A DNA stretch of 64,000 nt from Sphingomonas oleivorans (GCF_003050615.1 NZ_NWBU01000004.1:434001-498000), one strand, 5' to 3'; positions 1 through 8,283 are shown, counted from the stretch's first letter. Notes: generated by a model not told the origin, from the sequence alone. Made by a program: numbers and translations.

Positions 1-324
1 CTTGCCGCCCCGAAAGCGCAGCCAGACCGGATAGAGATGACCGAGAAAGGCGCCGGCTGCCGCGATCGGCGCCAAGACGGGAGCAACTGCACCGGCCAGC
101 ACCACCGCCACGGCGCCCTTCGCCCCGTCGAGGATCAGCGTCAGCGCCGCTAGCCCCTTATGCCCGGTACGCAGCACATTGGTGGCACCGATATTGCCGG
201 AACCGATGGCGCGCAGATCGCCCGCGCCCGCCATCCGGGTGAGGATCACCCCGAACGGAATCGAACCGAGCAGATAGCCGACGACGAACGCAAGCATCGG
301 GCCGATCAAGGGTTGCAGGGGCAC
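1..324 (-). CDS. plsY: Glycerol-3-phosphate acyltransferase PlsY (partial, C-terminus outside window)
   Basis: PlsY is the integral membrane enzyme that moves the acyl group of acyl-phosphate to glycerol 3-phosphate, the first acylation step of phospholipid synthesis. The visible 108 residues include the family signature [12 protein letters not shown] (residues 41-52), the first membrane segment with [10 protein letters not shown], and a later FLGHLYPVW segment that ends in RGGK, where the window stops. The family is usually about 200 residues, so roughly half is missing. The reading starts at a GTG at 324 preceded by AGAGGAA; an ATG at 297 (residue 10) is the alternative start. The identification rests on the signature and is firm; the start is less certain. 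Confidence 0.9.
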   Translation of the reverse strand, partial: MPLQPLIGPMLAFVVGYLLGSIPFGVILTRMAGAGDLRAIGSGNIGATNVLRTGHKGLAALTLILDGAKGAVAVVLAGAVAPVLAPIAAAGAFLGHLYPVWLRFRGGK

Positions 325-679
325 GGAGGTTCCTCTGTTGTCCGGGGAGCATAGTCGTTCGGGCTGGAACCGCAACAATCTGCATCAATATGACAGCAAG
401 CCGCGCTTTCCGCCGTGGGCTGCCCCGGGACGAGCGGACGGCCGGCAATGGCCGGATGGATCCGTTGCGGATCGGATGCGCTTTCCGGACAGGCCTTTCC
501 GGCATGTCGACCGGCTCATTCCCTAAATCCGCTCCCTGATCCAATCAGGCTGTCATGATGTTGCCAGGGAACAACATGGAAATGTCATTGCTCGCCCTTT
601 CACAAGATTTGCAAGCTTTTGGTGCCATCTTGCCTCGACAGGACTCGTCCGCCGCCGGGGGACACGCTATGGGGCTGCA
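325..679. other. Intergenic region between plsY and the ABM gene
   Basis: This 355-base gap lies between two divergently transcribed genes and should hold both promoters. Short open frames on either strand show no protein-like composition or ribosome binding site. I see no clear hairpin, RNA gene or repeat. Confidence 0.5.
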
Positions 680-976
680 ATGGTCAAGGAAATCCTCGAG
701 ATCGACGTCAAGCCCGGCACGGAAACAGCGTTCGAACAGGCGGTGCGCGACGCGCAGCATTGCTTCCTGGGCGCTCCCGGCTGCCATGGCCTGATCCTCC
801 ATCGCTCGCTGGAGCAGCCGAGCCGCTACCGTATCCTGATCGACTGGGAATCGGTCGAGCATCATATGGTGGAATTCCGCAATTCGGAGGCTTTCCTCGA
901 ATGGCGGCGGCTTGCCGGTTCCTATTTCGCGGCGACGCCCCGGGTCGAGCATCTGGTGGAAGTCTTTTCGCGCTGA
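680..976 (+). CDS. Antibiotic biosynthesis monooxygenase (ABM) family protein
   Basis: A 98-residue protein with the small ferredoxin-like ABM fold: an N-terminal strand (VKEILEIDVKPG), a helix with FEQAVRDAQ, the central GCHGLILHRS strand, and the R-Y-x-I-L-I-D-W strand followed by a helix around MVEFRNSEAFLEW. Members include heme-degrading and quinone-forming monooxygenases and many proteins of unknown substrate, so only the family can be given. It is a single gene facing a MocR gene tail to tail; a 12-bp perfect hairpin (987-1014) separates them. The ATG at 680 has a GGGG stretch about 8 bases upstream. Confidence 0.75.
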   Translation: MVKEILEIDVKPGTETAFEQAVRDAQHCFLGAPGCHGLILHRSLEQPSRYRILIDWESVEHHMVEFRNSEAFLEWRRLAGSYFAATPRVEHLVEVFSR

Positions 977-986
977 ATCGCCCTGC

Positions 987-1014
987 CGTCTGATTGTACC
1001 GATACAATCAGACG
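987..1014. terminator. 12-bp inverted repeat between convergent genes
   Basis: Positions 987-998 and 1003-1014 are perfect reverse complements around the 4-base loop CCGA. The element lies just after the ABM stop and overlaps the last codons and stop of the convergent MocR gene. There is no T-run on either side, so it is either a bidirectional transcription stop or a protein site; placement favours a stop. Confidence 0.55.
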
Positions 1015-2396
1015 ATCGCTCTTTCGCTCGCCTCCATATCCGCGCTCAGCGCCGCCATCACGATGCGTAGCGCGCCCTCCATCTCCACCGCATCGACCGC
1101 ATCGAGACAGAGGCGCAGCCCCGACAGAAGCGCTGGATCGACCGCCGTCGATTCGGGCGGGGTCAGCTCCACGCCCGCCCTCAGCGCACGCAGCGATACC
1201 CGCTCCGCCTCCATCGCCGACATGGGCAGCCAGAGATGCATGGCATGGCGGCTGGCGGGGCGTTCGGCCGCATCGCCGACGATCGCCAGCGCGCGCTCCA
1301 GCCGCCCCGCGGCATCGTTCAGGATCGCCCCGGCGATGCGATCCGCCACGCCCTCCTCGACCCAGATGCGGAAGATATGATGGCCGATGGCCGCCGGCGC
1401 ATAATAAGCGGCGCGCACATGGCGCAACACCGCCTCGCGCCACTGCCCACCTTCAGGCGGCAGCAGCCAGCCCGCGCGCAGACCCGGCGCGAGCGATTTC
1501 GCGGCCCCGCCGATATGAAAGGCGCGATCGGGCAGCAGTTCCGCCAGTGCCGGCACCCCCGGCAGATCGCGCCCGTAAAGCGCATAGACATCATCCTCGA
1601 TCAGGATCAGCCCGCGCCGCCGCACGACCGCCGCGATCGCCTCGCGCCGCGCGGCGGACATGCGCCGCCCCGTCGGATTCTGCAGCGTGGGGACGAGATA
1701 GACGACCGCAGCACCCGTCTCGGCCGCTGCCCGGTCGAGCGCGTCGGGGTCCACCCCCTCCCCGTCCAGCGCGACGCCGCGAAGCCGATAGCCCGCGACA
1801 GTCGCGATCTGCTTCGTCCCGGCATAGGTTGCCGCCTCGCAAAGCAGCGTAGCGCCAGGCTTCATCGTCACGGCGAGCGCGAGCGCCAGCCCCTGCTGCG
1901 CGCCATTGCATATGATCAGCCGCTCGGGATCGAGCGCCATGGTGCCGGTCCGCACGCTCCAGGCGGCGGCGGCGGCGCGCACGGCGGCGGCGCCCGCGAC
2001 CGGGGCATAGGCGGTCAGCGCCGCCGGATCCTCGGCCGCCAGCCGTGCCATCGCCGCGGCGAGATAGGGTTCGGCATGGCCCGAGGGGGCGAGGTTGCGC
2101 GACAGGTCGATCGGCCCCGGCGCGCGCGGCGGTGGCGATGCTCCCTGATCGTTGCCGGTGACGAAGGAACCCGCGCCGACACGGGCGTGGATCAGGCCGC
2201 GCCGCTCCGCTTCGGCATAGGCCTTGGTAACCGTGCCGACGCCGATGCCGAGATCGGCGGCGAGATCGCGATGCGGCGGCAGCCGGGATCCTGCCGGCAA
2301 ACGCCCGCTCGCGCGATCACGGGCGATCGCATCGAACAGGGCCTGGTAGAGTGGCCGGCCATCCGCCGCCTCTATGTCCGGTTTCCAGCGGGTCAT
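1008..2396 (-). CDS. MocR-type PLP-dependent transcriptional regulator
   Basis: A 462-residue fusion of an N-terminal GntR-type winged helix (about residues 10-80, with the GIGVGTVTKAYAEAE recognition region) and a fold-type I aminotransferase domain (about 100-450). The PLP lysine is visible as K300 in GGAAKSLAPGLR. Other aminotransferase motifs are CNGAQQGL, VPTLQNPTG and the EDDVYALYG Asp region. MocR proteins use the PLP domain as a sensor, often for amino acids, amines or vitamin B6. The gene lies 64 bases downstream of a LysE-type exporter on the same strand, so regulator and exporter probably form a unit. The effector is unknown. Confidence 0.88.
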   Translation of the reverse strand: MTRWKPDIEAADGRPLYQALFDAIARDRASGRLPAGSRLPPHRDLAADLGIGVGTVTKAYAEAERRGLIHARVGAGSFVTGNDQGASPPPRAPGPIDLSRNLAPSGHAEPYLAAAMARLAAEDPAALTAYAPVAGAAAVRAAAAAWSVRTGTMALDPERLIICNGAQQGLALALAVTMKPGATLLCEAATYAGTKQIATVAGYRLRGVALDGEGVDPDALDRAAAETGAAVVYLVPTLQNPTGRRMSAARREAIAAVVRRRGLILIEDDVYALYGRDLPGVPALAELLPDRAFHIGGAAKSLAPGLRAGWLLPPEGGQWREAVLRHVRAAYYAPAAIGHHIFRIWVEEGVADRIAGAILNDAAGRLERALAIVGDAAERPASRHAMHLWLPMSAMEAERVSLRALRAGVELTPPESTAVDPALLSGLRLCLDAVDAVEMEGALRIVMAALSADMEASERAIV

Positions 2397-2460
2397 TCCA
2401 GGCCCTTGGCACGGGGCGAGCCGGCGATCAAATCCCGTCGCGCGCCTCTCCGGACCGTGA

Positions 2461-3078
2461 TCATTCGTAGATGATGAGCAGTACAGTGAGCGCGGTCAGC
2501 AGTGCCATCGCGCGATTGAACCAGCGCAGCGCGTCCGGGCGGGCGTGCATCAGCGCCTTGATCCCAGCACCGAACCCGGCCCAGACCGAGATGCAGGGAA
2601 AGCCCACGACCCCCATGACAAGCGCCACGAACAGGACCCTCGCGGCATAGCCCGGCCCCGGCGCGGCGAAAGCGGCGATTGCCGTGAGCGCCATCAGCCA
2701 GGCCTTGGGATTGGCGAACTGGAAGGCGGCGGCACCATGGAAGGACAATGGCCGCGCTGCCGTCGCCCCGCCCGGCTCACCCGCGCGCCACAATTTCCAT
2801 GACAGATAAAGGAGATAGACGATGCCGACCAGCTTGAGCGCGAGCCCGAGCCGCGGCTCCGCGGCGAAAAGCCCGCCCAGCCCGGCCCCCACGACCGAGA
2901 TCAGAACCATCATACCCGTGCTGATCCCCAGCATGTGCGGCACGGTGCGCCGCACGCCGAACAGCAAGCCGGACGAGGCGAGCATCATATTGTTCGGGCC
3001 GGGCGTGATCGTCATCAGCACCGAATAGAGGATGAGCGGCGCCACCAGCGCGACATCCAATGCGGCTCCCGACGACAT
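2461..3078 (-). CDS. LysE/RhtB family amino-acid exporter
   Basis: A 205-residue inner-membrane protein with about six hydrophobic segments. It has the LysE-family N-terminal hallmark: ITPGPNNMMLASSGLLFGVR (residues 24-43). Members export amino acids or derivatives by proton exchange. The MocR regulator follows on the same strand with a 64-base gap. Upstream, two short palindromes at 3123-3176 may be operators for this unit. The substrate cannot be read from the sequence. The length matches the family, and the ATG at 3078 has an AGGGAGG-type ribosome binding site. Confidence 0.88.
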   Translation of the reverse strand: MSSGAALDVALVAPLILYSVLMTITPGPNNMMLASSGLLFGVRRTVPHMLGISTGMMVLISVVGAGLGGLFAAEPRLGLALKLVGIVYLLYLSWKLWRAGEPGGATAARPLSFHGAAAFQFANPKAWLMALTAIAAFAAPGPGYAARVLFVALVMGVVGFPCISVWAGFGAGIKALMHARPDALRWFNRAMALLTALTVLLIIYE

Positions 3079-3122
3079 GATTCGACCTCCCTTTCCAGTT
3101 CCCCTTTTCCATTATCGATTGT

Positions 3123-3176
3123 TTGCGATTGTCGCAATACAATATAAGATCAATGCTTCATTGTCATGAGACAATG
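3123..3176. promoter_or_regulatory. Paired palindromes upstream of the lysE-mocR unit
   Basis: Two dyads lie in the AT-richer leader of the exporter gene: TTGCGA-TTG-TCGCAA at 3123-3137 and CATTGTC-ATGA-GACAATG at 3159-3176. Both carry TTG/CAA half-sites. They are 45 to 98 bases upstream of the start codon, where operators are common. The binding protein is unknown; the neighbouring MocR regulator is the obvious candidate. Confidence 0.45.
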
Positions 3177-3313
3177 GCGCAATACCGCCATAGCGGGGGG
3201 ATGGGGCGACGGGAAGGCGCGCAGAATAGCAAGGAAGAGAAGGCGCACAGGAGAAACCCGCCCAGCGGATGGCGAAAAGCCATGCCGCCGCGTCCCGGCG
3301 TCCGAGAGGAGCC

Positions 3314-3348
3314 CAAAAGAAAAGGGCGGACCTTGCGGCCCGCCCTCT
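3314..3348 (-). terminator. Rho-independent terminator of the tonB-exb operon
   Basis: Read on the minus strand, a GC-rich stem (GGGCGGGCC paired with GGTCCGCCC) is followed by TTTTCTTTT. It begins about 27 bases after the stop codon of the last exbD gene. This is the best terminator in the left part of the window. Confidence 0.85.
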
Positions 3349-3374
3349 TCCCGGCTCGTTGCCGTATGTACGGC

Positions 3375-3800
3375 TTAGAACTTGGCGTATGCCTCGTTGC
3401 CGACGAAGCCCATCTTCTCGACATTGGCCCGCTTGGTGACCGCGAGTACTTCGTCGACCACCTCATAGGGCGCATCCGGGTTCGGCTGCAGATGCAGTTC
3501 CGGGATCGGGCTCATCGTCTGGGTCTGGTCCAGATACTGGCGCAGAACGACGAGATCCACCGGCGCACCGTTCCAGAAGACATTGCGGGCCGCGTCGATC
3601 GTGATCTTGTTCTTGATCGGGTCGATCGGCGGCTTGGGCTGGTTGGGGCTATCGACCGGCAGGTCGAGCTTCACCGCATGCGTCTGGATCGGAATGGTAA
3701 TGATGAACATGATGAGGAGCACCAGCATGACGTCGATCAACGGCGTCGTGTTGATGTCCATCATCGGCTCGCCTTCGCTGGTGCTTGCGGCCATCGCCAT
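3375..3800 (-). CDS. exbD: ExbD/TolR family biopolymer transport protein (second copy)
   Basis: A 141-residue protein with one N-terminal membrane segment and a periplasmic domain. The key membrane aspartate is D23 in NTTPLIDVMLVLLIMF, which carries protons in ExbB-ExbD motors. It is the last gene of a tonB-exbB-exbD-exbD operon, 38 bases after the first exbD. The two ExbD copies differ outside the membrane segment: this one lacks the cysteines and glycine-rich loop of the first. Sphingomonads often carry such tandem exbD genes. The complex powers TonB-dependent outer-membrane receptors with the proton gradient. Confidence 0.9.
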   Translation of the reverse strand: MAMAASTSEGEPMMDINTTPLIDVMLVLLIMFIITIPIQTHAVKLDLPVDSPNQPKPPIDPIKNKITIDAARNVFWNGAPVDLVVLRQYLDQTQTMSPIPELHLQPNPDAPYEVVDEVLAVTKRANVEKMGFVGNEAYAKF

Positions 3801-3838
3801 GGGCTATACTCCTCGGATAGGCTGGATCGCGAGCGGGT

Positions 3839-4324
3839 TCACAGGCGCGGCGCGGTCGCGGTACCCGCGGCCGGCTCCGAAATGAAGCCGACGCGCGCGA
3901 AACCGGCACGCTGCATGGTGAACACTGCGCCGCCGATGCAGCGATAGTTCGTGTTGACGTCGCCGCGGATATGCGTTTCCGGGAGCTCGAGCCCGGCAGC
4001 GTTCGGGCCGCCCTGCTTGTCGATCTCCAGCTTCAGCTTGGCGACGGCTCTTTCGAGCAGCTCCTCGGAACTGACCCGCGTCTGGCCCCAATAAACCTCG
4101 CAATCACCACCCGCGCCATTCCGGATCGACAGGACGACATTTTCGGGCTTGCTGGTGGTCGGTTCGAACACCGTCTTGGGAAGATTGACGGGAACCGTCT
4201 GGATCACCACCGGAACGGTGATGAGAAAGATGATGAGGAGCACCAGCATGACGTCGACGAGCGGCGTCGTGTTGATGTCCGACATCGGGGAGCCGTCTTC
4301 GGCGGGGCCCGCACTCATGGCCAT
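3839..4324 (-). CDS. exbD: ExbD/TolR family biopolymer transport protein (first copy)
   Basis: A 161-residue ExbD with the proton-carrying aspartate D24 in NTTPLVDVMLVLLIIFLI, a short cytoplasmic N-terminus and a periplasmic domain containing GGDCEVYWGQTRVSSEELL and a DVNTNYRCIGGAVFTMQRAGF segment. It follows exbB by 123 bases that contain a strong hairpin (4408-4432), and precedes the second exbD by 38 bases. Its longer periplasmic part, with two cysteines, sets it apart from the second copy, so the two may form a heterodimer or serve different TonB partners. That is inference. Confidence 0.9.
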   Translation of the reverse strand: MAMSAGPAEDGSPMSDINTTPLVDVMLVLLIIFLITVPVVIQTVPVNLPKTVFEPTTSKPENVVLSIRNGAGGDCEVYWGQTRVSSEELLERAVAKLKLEIDKQGGPNAAGLELPETHIRGDVNTNYRCIGGAVFTMQRAGFARVGFISEPAAGTATAPRL

Positions 4325-4407
4325 CGGTTGAGATCCTATTCTACTTCAGTCGGCGACCGGCGGGCGGCCCGGCCGATGCGCCCTCGGCTATGAACGGATC
4401 GGCGGTG

Positions 4408-4432
4408 CCGGGCGCCGGATGTCGGCGCCCGG
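4408..4432 (-). promoter_or_regulatory. Intercistronic hairpin between exbB and exbD
   Basis: A perfect 10-bp stem (CCGGGCGCCG at 4408-4417 with its complement at 4423-4432) closes a 5-base loop between exbB and exbD. No T-run follows, so a partial terminator or an mRNA-stabilising 3' end is more likely than a full stop. It would allow more exbB than exbD mRNA. Confidence 0.5.
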
Positions 4433-4447
4433 CCCGTCCGGTCTGCG

Positions 4448-5209
4448 TCAGGCCTTCGGAGCGGCCGCGGCCGTGCCGGCCTTGAGCGGCGCAACCGGAG
4501 CGGCAGCCTTGGCGGCGAGCGTGGGGCGCACCGCACCGCCCGACACCATATAGCCGTGCAGATCGGTCGAGAAGGCCGAGATCTGCTCGGCGACGACCTT
4601 GTTGCGACGGATCAGCCAGTTGTAGCCGAGCACCGCGGGAACCGCCACGGCGAGGCCGAGCGCGGTCATGATCAGCGCTTCACCGACCGGACCGGCGACC
4701 GCGTCGATCGAAGCCTGACCGGCCGAGCCGATCTTGATGAGCGCGCGGTAGATGCCGATGACGGTACCGAACAGACCGATGAACGGCGAGGTCGAACCAA
4801 CGGTCGCGAGCACCGCAAGGCCGTTGCCGAGCTTCGAATTGACCAGTGCCTGGCTGCGGGCGAGCGAGCTGAGCAGCCAATCATGCTGATCGACCGGATC
4901 GAGCAGCTTGGTATGCTCGTCCTGGGCGCGCAGGCCGTCGTCGACGATCTGGCGATAGGCCGAATTCTTCTCGAGCTTGGCGGCACCTTCCTTCAAGCTC
5001 GGCGTTCCCCAGAAGCTGGTGCGGACGCGCTTGGCCTGATTGAGGATCTTCTGCTGCTCGATCAGCTTGGTGAACATGATGTACCAGGAAGCGGCGGACA
5101 TCACGACGAGAATGATGAAAACCGCCCAAGCGATGGTGCCGCCCTGTTCGAGCGCGGCCATCAGGCCATAGGGATTCTCGCCGCCGGTCGGAGCTGCGGG
5201 GGTGGTCAT
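4448..5209 (-). CDS. exbB: ExbB/TolQ/MotA family proton channel protein
   Basis: A 253-residue inner-membrane protein with three membrane segments at about 26-46, 129-155 and 176-200. The second and third contain the family motifs VGSTSPFIGLFGTVIGIYRAL and GPVGEALIMTALGLAVAVPAV. An Ala/Pro/Lys-rich tail of about 25 residues ends the protein. It forms the pentameric channel around ExbD that energises TonB. It lies between tonB and the first exbD on the same strand. Hairpins on both sides (5250-5271 and 4408-4432) suggest differential processing of the operon mRNA. Confidence 0.93.
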   Translation of the reverse strand: MTTPAAPTGGENPYGLMAALEQGGTIAWAVFIILVVMSAASWYIMFTKLIEQQKILNQAKRVRTSFWGTPSLKEGAAKLEKNSAYRQIVDDGLRAQDEHTKLLDPVDQHDWLLSSLARSQALVNSKLGNGLAVLATVGSTSPFIGLFGTVIGIYRALIKIGSAGQASIDAVAGPVGEALIMTALGLAVAVPAVLGYNWLIRRNKVVAEQISAFSTDLHGYMVSGGAVRPTLAAKAAAPVAPLKAGTAAAAPKA

Positions 5210-5249
5210 GTCAGGAACTTTCCTCTTCGATCAGATTTGGTTGGATAAT

Positions 5250-5271
5250 GTTCCCGGCCGAAGCCGGGAAC
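5250..5271 (-). promoter_or_regulatory. UUCG-tetraloop hairpin between tonB and exbB
   Basis: On the transcript strand a perfect 9-bp stem GTTCCCGGC/GCCGGGAAC closes the loop TTCG with C-G closing, the very stable cUUCGg tetraloop. It sits 10 bases after the tonB stop and about 40 bases before the exbB start. There is no T-run, so an RNA-processing or partial-termination role is likely. Confidence 0.6.
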
Positions 5272-5280
5272 TTTGAGCAA

Positions 5281-5961
5281 TCACTCGGTCGGCAGCCGCC
5301 AGGTGAAGCGCAATGTCTTCGTGCCGCCCGGAATGGGATTGCCACTCTGGTCGAGCGCCGGTGAGTAGCGGCCGCGCCGCGTCACGAGCCGGCATGCGGC
5401 ATCGTCGAGCGTCGAGGAGCCACTGCTGGACGAGATCCGGCAATTCTCGATGCGACCCTGCGCATTGACCTCGAACGTCAGACCCACGGTCCCCTGCTCC
5501 TCGTTGCGGATCGCGCTCGGAGGATAGTCGTCGGTCGTCACCCACGAACCCGGATTACCCCTGGCCGCGGCGGCCTTGGATATGGCCGGGGCCGCCGGCG
5601 GAGCCGGGGGCGCGGGAGGCGCGACGGGCGCGGTCGGCGTGATCACCGGCGGGGGTGCTACCTGCACCGTCTGCACCGGCGGCGCCATCACCACGGGCGG
5701 CTGCACGATCGGCGGCGGGGCCACCATGGGCGGCGGCTGCACCGGCGGAGCGTCCGGCGGCGGAGGCGGCGGAGGCGTCTCCTCGGGGGGCGGCGGCTCC
5801 TCGACCACGTCGAACGTCTTGAGATCCTTCGCGACCTGCTTGACAACGTTGAAGGCAAGACCGGTCATGAACGCATAGCCGAGCAGGGCGTGAAGCAGGA
5901 CGACCAGCCCGATCGACACAAGCTTTCGCGTGCTCATAGATGATTGATCAGCGTAAGCCAT
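5281..5961 (-). CDS. tonB: Energy transducer TonB
   Basis: A 226-residue TonB. A single N-terminal membrane anchor (about 13-34) is followed by a long Pro-rich periplasmic spacer (about 54-125, with EEPPPPEETPPPPPPP) and a C-terminal TonB domain (about 143-226) with DYPPSAIRNEEQGTVGL and the conserved end of the beta-sheet. It transmits proton-motive force from ExbB/ExbD to outer-membrane receptors. I place the start at the ATG at 5961 because GGAGGGAG lies 9 bases upstream and family N-termini look alike; an in-frame ATG at 6051 would add 30 residues of poor composition. First gene of the tonB-exbB-exbD-exbD operon. Confidence 0.92.
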   Translation of the reverse strand: MAYADQSSMSTRKLVSIGLVVLLHALLGYAFMTGLAFNVVKQVAKDLKTFDVVEEPPPPEETPPPPPPPDAPPVQPPPMVAPPPIVQPPVVMAPPVQTVQVAPPPVITPTAPVAPPAPPAPPAAPAISKAAAARGNPGSWVTTDDYPPSAIRNEEQGTVGLTFEVNAQGRIENCRISSSSGSSTLDDAACRLVTRRGRYSPALDQSGNPIPGGTKTLRFTWRLPTE

Positions 5962-6210
5962 TAAGGAACCACACTCCCTCCAATCCATAAGCCCTGCGAA
6001 CATCCGGAACCCGGGCCTGGAACGCCCGCACACTCCGCCCGCCACATCCAACCTGATTTATAATTATTGGCGAGGACTGTGTTCCTATCGCGACACTTTC
6101 CGCGACGCAAACGCTTTGTCGCCGCCCCGAAAGAAGCTTTTTGGGCCTCAACAGCGCTTTCCAGGAGAGGCGGATATTCCACTCCGCCGTACCATGCTAT
6201 CGGTTGAAAA

Positions 6211-7050
6211 ATGCACAAGCGAACCTATCTGCACATTGTTACCGGCCTATTGCTGACGGGTGCTGCACTTCCCACCGCAGCACAGCAATTACCTGTAACC
6301 TCCGGATTTTCCTATGCGGACATTGCCGACATGGCACTCGCGGCACCCGTTGCCGCGGGCGTGGAAATCCGGCGCGCGACACTTCTGAAGGGCAAGGACG
6401 CGGCCGGAGTCGCTCGCGGGCGCGCGCGATTCTACATCGAGGCGGATGTGAAAAGCCTGATTCGCGGTACGGGAGGACTCCCCGCGAAAATCACCTACCT
6501 CGTCGACGTACCGACGGATTCGGCGAATCGCCCCCCAAAATTACGCAAGGCGCGGATGCTGCTGCTGGCATCGCAGGTAGCAGGCAGGCCCGGCGAGATT
6601 CGGCTGATCGGGCCGCGCGCGCAATTGCCCTGGACGCCGGAAAATGAGGCGCGGATCCGGGCGATCCTGACCGAGGCGCTCGCGGGCGGCGCGCCGCCGC
6701 GAATCAGCGGCATCGGCAACGCCTTCCACGTGCCCGGCTCGCTGCCCGGCGAAAGCGAGACGCAGATCTTCCTCAAGACCGACGATGGCCGCCCGATCTC
6801 GCTCGCCATCCTCCGCCGCCCGGGCGAACAACCGCGCTGGGCGGTGGCGCTGGGCGAGATGGTGGACAACAGCGCAGAGCCGCCCCGCCCCGAAACGCTG
6901 CTCTGGTATCGCCTAGCCTGCGGCCTGCCCGCCAATCTCCCGGAAAACAGCCTGGCGGAAGCGGCCGGGGCCGATCTCGACGCGATCCGCGCCGATTATC
7001 GCCTGGTGCTGGCGGGCCTTGGCCCCTGCGGGCGCACGACGGAGCGCTGA
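6211..7050 (+). CDS. Exported hypothetical protein
   Basis: A 279-residue protein with a clear Sec signal peptide (basic MHKR, hydrophobic YLHIVTGLLLTGAALP, then a likely TAAQQ cleavage site near residue 25). The mature part has mixed alpha/beta character, with strand-like segments around ARFYIEADVKSL and KITYLVDV, and a C-terminal helical LLWYRLACGLPANL segment ending near a cysteine. I recognise no domain. It is a single gene between the divergent tonB operon and the convergent folB, so there is no functional context. Periplasmic or membrane-attached location is inferred from the signal. Confidence 0.75.
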   Translation: MHKRTYLHIVTGLLLTGAALPTAAQQLPVTSGFSYADIADMALAAPVAAGVEIRRATLLKGKDAAGVARGRARFYIEADVKSLIRGTGGLPAKITYLVDVPTDSANRPPKLRKARMLLLASQVAGRPGEIRLIGPRAQLPWTPENEARIRAILTEALAGGAPPRISGIGNAFHVPGSLPGESETQIFLKTDDGRPISLAILRRPGEQPRWAVALGEMVDNSAEPPRPETLLWYRLACGLPANLPENSLAEAAGADLDAIRADYRLVLAGLGPCGRTTER

Positions 7051-7078
7051 ACGCCGCGCGCACCCGTCTCAGAAAGCG

Positions 7079-7483
7079 TCAGAAGGACGAAAGCTCGACG
7101 CCGACCGCCGCACAATCGGAATAGATGTCGGGCTTGCGCGTCGCGACCCGGAGGCCGGTGACGCCGGCCCGGGCCGCGATCAGCTGATAGATTTCGCGCA
7201 CCAGCGTTTCCTGCAGGTTGAAGCGGCGCCCCTGTGCCAGCCGCTCGATTTCGGAGCGCAGGAAATCATAGTTCCAGGCGACCGACGCCTTGTCCTCGGC
7301 GGCGAAGGAGGCCTCGTCCAGCCAGACCTCGACCGTGACGAGCAGGCGCTGGGGATTACCCACCTCAAAATCATGGAAGCCGATATCCACCGGCAGATCG
7401 AAATCCTGAAGGAATATGCGGCGGGACTTGGGCGCGAGCGCCGCGGGCACGAGGCCGTCGAGCAGGGGAGAGATCGTCATCAT
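7079..7483 (-). CDS. folB: Dihydroneopterin aldolase FolB
   Basis: FolB splits 7,8-dihydroneopterin into 6-hydroxymethyl-dihydropterin and glycolaldehyde in folate synthesis. The 134-residue sequence matches the tunnelling fold: FLQDFDLPVDIGFHDFEVGNPQ near the N-terminus with the substrate-binding region, LVREIYQLIAARAGVTGLRVATRKPDIYSDCAAVGVEL near the C-terminus with the conserved K-P segment. It sits 23 bases downstream of a pteridine-reductase-like SDR gene on the same strand, which supports a pterin or folate role for both. Confidence 0.9.
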   Translation of the reverse strand: MMTISPLLDGLVPAALAPKSRRIFLQDFDLPVDIGFHDFEVGNPQRLLVTVEVWLDEASFAAEDKASVAWNYDFLRSEIERLAQGRRFNLQETLVREIYQLIAARAGVTGLRVATRKPDIYSDCAAVGVELSSF

Positions 7484-7506
7484 TGCACCTTGAATTCAGC
7501 TTGGAT

Positions 7507-8283
7507 TCAGCCTTCGCCCGAAGGCGTCATGAACTGGACATCGCGCGGAAGCGACAGGAAACGCTGGCCGGCGTCGAGCAAGATCGTCTGCCCGGTCAAG
7601 GTCGGGCTGGCGATGATGAAGCGCAGCGCAGCAACGATCTGCTCCACCGTCACGCCGCGGCGGAGCGCGTTTACACGATGGACCTGATCGAAATTGTCGC
7701 GCGACTGCGGACCGGAAACGAGCGTCACCGAAGGGGCGATGCCGCAGACACGAATGCCGCGCTCCGCCAGCACGCGCGCGGCAAGCTCGGTCAGGCCGGC
7801 AAGCCCCATTTTCGAGACGGTATAGGTGAAGAAATCGGGATTGGGTTGGGCGAGCTTGGCATCGAGCAGATTGACCACCAGCCCCCCCGCCCCTTCCGGA
7901 ACGAAGCGCGCAAAGGCTTGGGTAACGAGCGCCGGCCCGCGTAGATTGGCGGCCATATGCGCATCCCATTGATCGGCGGTGAAGCTGTCGAACGCGTCAT
8001 AGACGAAGCTCGACGCATTGTTCACCAGCAGCCCCGCCGGCGGCATGCCGTCGAGCGCTTCCATCACCGCAACGCCCGCATCGGCGCGCGCCATATCGAC
8101 CGAAACGATCCGTGCGGCCGGGCCGATCTCGGCGGCGAGCGCCTCCGCCTCGCCGATCGAGCGATGGCAGTGGATCAGCACATGCCAGCCGTCGGCCGCC
8201 AGCGCACGCACCAGCGCGGCGCCGATGCGCCGGGCGCCACCTGTCACGATCGCGGTGCGCGGGGAGCCAAATTCGGGAGTCAT
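7507..8283 (-). CDS. SDR oxidoreductase, FolM/PTR1-like pteridine reductase
   Basis: A 258-residue short-chain dehydrogenase. The cofactor loop reads TGGARRIGAALV, with the extra arginines seen in FolM and PTR1 pteridine reductases, the NNASSF motif is present and the catalytic pair is Y-T-V-S-K (YxxxK). FolM reduces dihydromonapterin and can act as a back-up dihydrofolate reductase. The next gene is folB, which makes this assignment more likely than a generic SDR. The start is taken at the ATG at 8283; the upstream in-frame extension has non-protein-like composition. Substrate not proven. Confidence 0.8.
   Translation of the reverse strand: MTPEFGSPRTAIVTGGARRIGAALVRALAADGWHVLIHCHRSIGEAEALAAEIGPAARIVSVDMARADAGVAVMEALDGMPPAGLLVNNASSFVYDAFDSFTADQWDAHMAANLRGPALVTQAFARFVPEGAGGLVVNLLDAKLAQPNPDFFTYTVSKMGLAGLTELAARVLAERGIRVCGIAPSVTLVSGPQSRDNFDQVHRVNALRRGVTVEQIVAALRFIIASPTLTGQTILLDAGQRFLSLPRDVQFMTPSGEG

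Noticed and set aside
5576-5878. A Gly-rich open frame on the + strand
   Set aside because: It is the complement of the proline-rich TonB spacer.
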